Of a stretch of DNA of 64,000 bases, positions 63,191 through 64,000 are shown piece after piece (position 1 is the first letter of the stretch; each line of letters opens with the position of its first letter). The notes under the pieces are model-generated. The model was not told the DNA's origin, did no database searches, and worked only from the letters and a program-made list of their open reading frames with translations. The DNA comes from Arsenophonus sp. aPb (GTDB lineage Bacteria > Pseudomonadota > Gammaproteobacteria > Enterobacterales > Enterobacteriaceae), in NCBI RefSeq assembly GCF_029873475.1, contig NZ_CP123499.1, positions 1,488,001 to 1,552,000 of the forward strand. The letters are read 5' to 3'. The translations under genes were made by a program, and so were the position numbers.

Positions 63191-64000
63191 AAGTTTTACC
63201 TTTATTTTTGGAATTGAACAACAGATATCATTACTATTTTAAATTGTAAGAATACTGCTATTTTTATTTAAGACAAGAGGTATTTTTAACAAAAAAAATA
63301 ACAATTATTTTTTCTTTAATAGAAGTGAAATAAAGTAATATAAGGTATTTAAAATAATATTAAATGCATAGAATTAAAAACTAATTTCCTCACTATAAAA
63401 TAATTTTTCTGCAGTTATTGAATGATAGTTATTTTATAAAATATAAAAGATAGCTATTAATCTCGGGTTCACTTGCAAATGTGAAAATATCTTTTGCGAA
63501 GACTATTTTTTGTACAGAACGATGTCGGTAGAGTGTAATGGACAGTATTTTACTAATCTCAGTTAAGTTATTACTTCAGATATAATTTTTTCTCAGATTG
63601 ATATCTTCCCAGCCAGTTTGTTAACTGAATGCATATTCATACCATAAATCAGCTGCAATTCTTAATCGGAAAGTTACTCTGGGTACTATGACCTTGTGAG
63701 AAGTATTGTTTTCGTCAGGAAGAATCTTGCTCCATGTCACGAGTTTTTACATAATACTGGGTACTGGGTTTACGACCTACAAATCGTCTAGGCTTTACTG
63801 TCCTACTCTGTTATTTTCTCGCTGTTATTTTCTGTACGAAAGCATGTACAAAATAGGTCGGTTTCGTTCAGTGTAAAGATCGCAACTAAGAAAAACTATA
63901 TTCGAGGGAAGTATTTATGTCACGATGAAAAATATTGATCAGAAAACTTACTTATCCTAACGAAGTTTTAACGTCTTGGACGCCATGCGCTAGACATAAG
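63191..64000. other. Non-coding right end of window
   Basis: The first 280 bp is AT-rich and probably holds the fimbrial promoter. From about 63465 to the end the base composition is visibly richer in G and C, like former coding DNA, yet all frames have frequent stops. Short tandem duplications occur (ACTGGGT twice near 63763; CTGTTATTTTCTCG-like units near 63808-63835). No fimbrial recombinase or transposase could be recognised. It may be a decayed gene. Confidence 0.4.

Noticed and set aside
63536..63560. Sequence beginning TGTAATGGACAG as an insertion-sequence end
   Set aside because: No matching inverted copy, target duplication or transposase frame is visible in the window.
62225..64000. 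Invertible promoter element with inverted repeats controlling the pilins
   Set aside because: I looked for paired inverted repeats flanking a promoter and for a FimB/MrpI-type recombinase and saw neither.
1..64000. tRNA, rRNA or tmRNA genes in intergenic regions
   Set aside because: No cloverleaf with conserved GTTCRA-type arm or CCA end, and no rRNA-like stretch, was recognised on either strand.

Overview
This 64 kb window is a chromosomal segment of an AT-rich gammaproteobacterium of the order Enterobacterales. The gene order matches Escherichia coli over long blocks: punC-punR-purR-ynhF; argS-cutC-cmoB-cmoA-yecN-aspS-nudB-yebC-ruvCAB-znuBCA-mepM-lpxM-pykA-hexR-zwf; yoaB-yoaA-tsaB-yeaY-fadD-rnd-minEDC-ycgLMN; ldhA-ydbH-ynbE-ydbL-hrpA. 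The low GC, the losses relative to that order (yecM, yebB and edd-eda are absent where expected) and the accessory genes point to an insect-associated member of the Morganellaceae, probably Arsenophonus or a relative. That assignment is inference from style and synteny; no marker gene such as rRNA is present.

Layout. 0.3-9.4 kb: purine regulation and transport, arginyl-tRNA synthetase, CutC, the tRNA cmo5U enzymes CmoA/CmoB and a MAPEG protein. 9.6-14.9 kb: aspS-nudB-yebC-ruvC-ruvA-ruvB. 15.3-16.8 kb: a chitin-active LPMO-like protein and an Ail/OmpX-type barrel, inserted between ruvB and znuB. 16.9-22 kb: the zinc uptake locus with a clear Zur box, then mepM and lpxM. 22-24.4 kb: two tandem stand-alone TPS (filamentous haemagglutinin secretion) domain genes, one broken. 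24.7-28.7 kb: pykA, an internally deleted hexR, and zwf. 29.1-35.0 kb: mdtJI followed by an accessory block (unknown 148-residue protein, a second LPMO with two kinds of coding tandem repeat, and a serralysin). 35.2-42.4 kb: yoaB, a frameshifted yoaA, tsaB, slp-type lipoprotein, fadD, rnd. 42.6-43.7 kb: a third TPS-only gene. 43.8-48.8 kb: minEDC, ycgL, a lytic transglycosylase, ycgM, ycgN and a GNAT. 49-57.5 kb: ldhA, the ydbH-ynbE-ydbL lipid-bridge operon and hrpA. 57.5-63.2 kb: a chaperone-usher fimbrial operon on the minus strand with a frameshifted usher. The last 0.8 kb holds no intact gene.

How it fits together. Housekeeping blocks are intact, while accessory genes sit exactly at junctions that are contiguous in E. 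coli: ruvB/znuB, lpxM/pykA, zwf/yoaB and rnd/minE. The accessory genes encode surface or secreted factors suited to an animal, probably arthropod, host: two LPMO-family proteins, an RTX metalloprotease, an Ail-like barrel, TPS-domain exoproteins and fimbriae. Several loci show recent lesions: a one-base frameshift in the iron-sulfur cysteine region of yoaA, an 8-bp tandem duplication in the usher, a poly-A frameshift plus stop in one TPS gene, and removal of most of the sugar-phosphate (SIS) domain of HexR. The strongest leads are the trio of TPS-only proteins without a visible TpsB partner, the slippage-type repeat in the usher, the SIS-less HexR, and the LPMO pair, of which one copy does not expose its first histidine at the predicted mature N-terminus.
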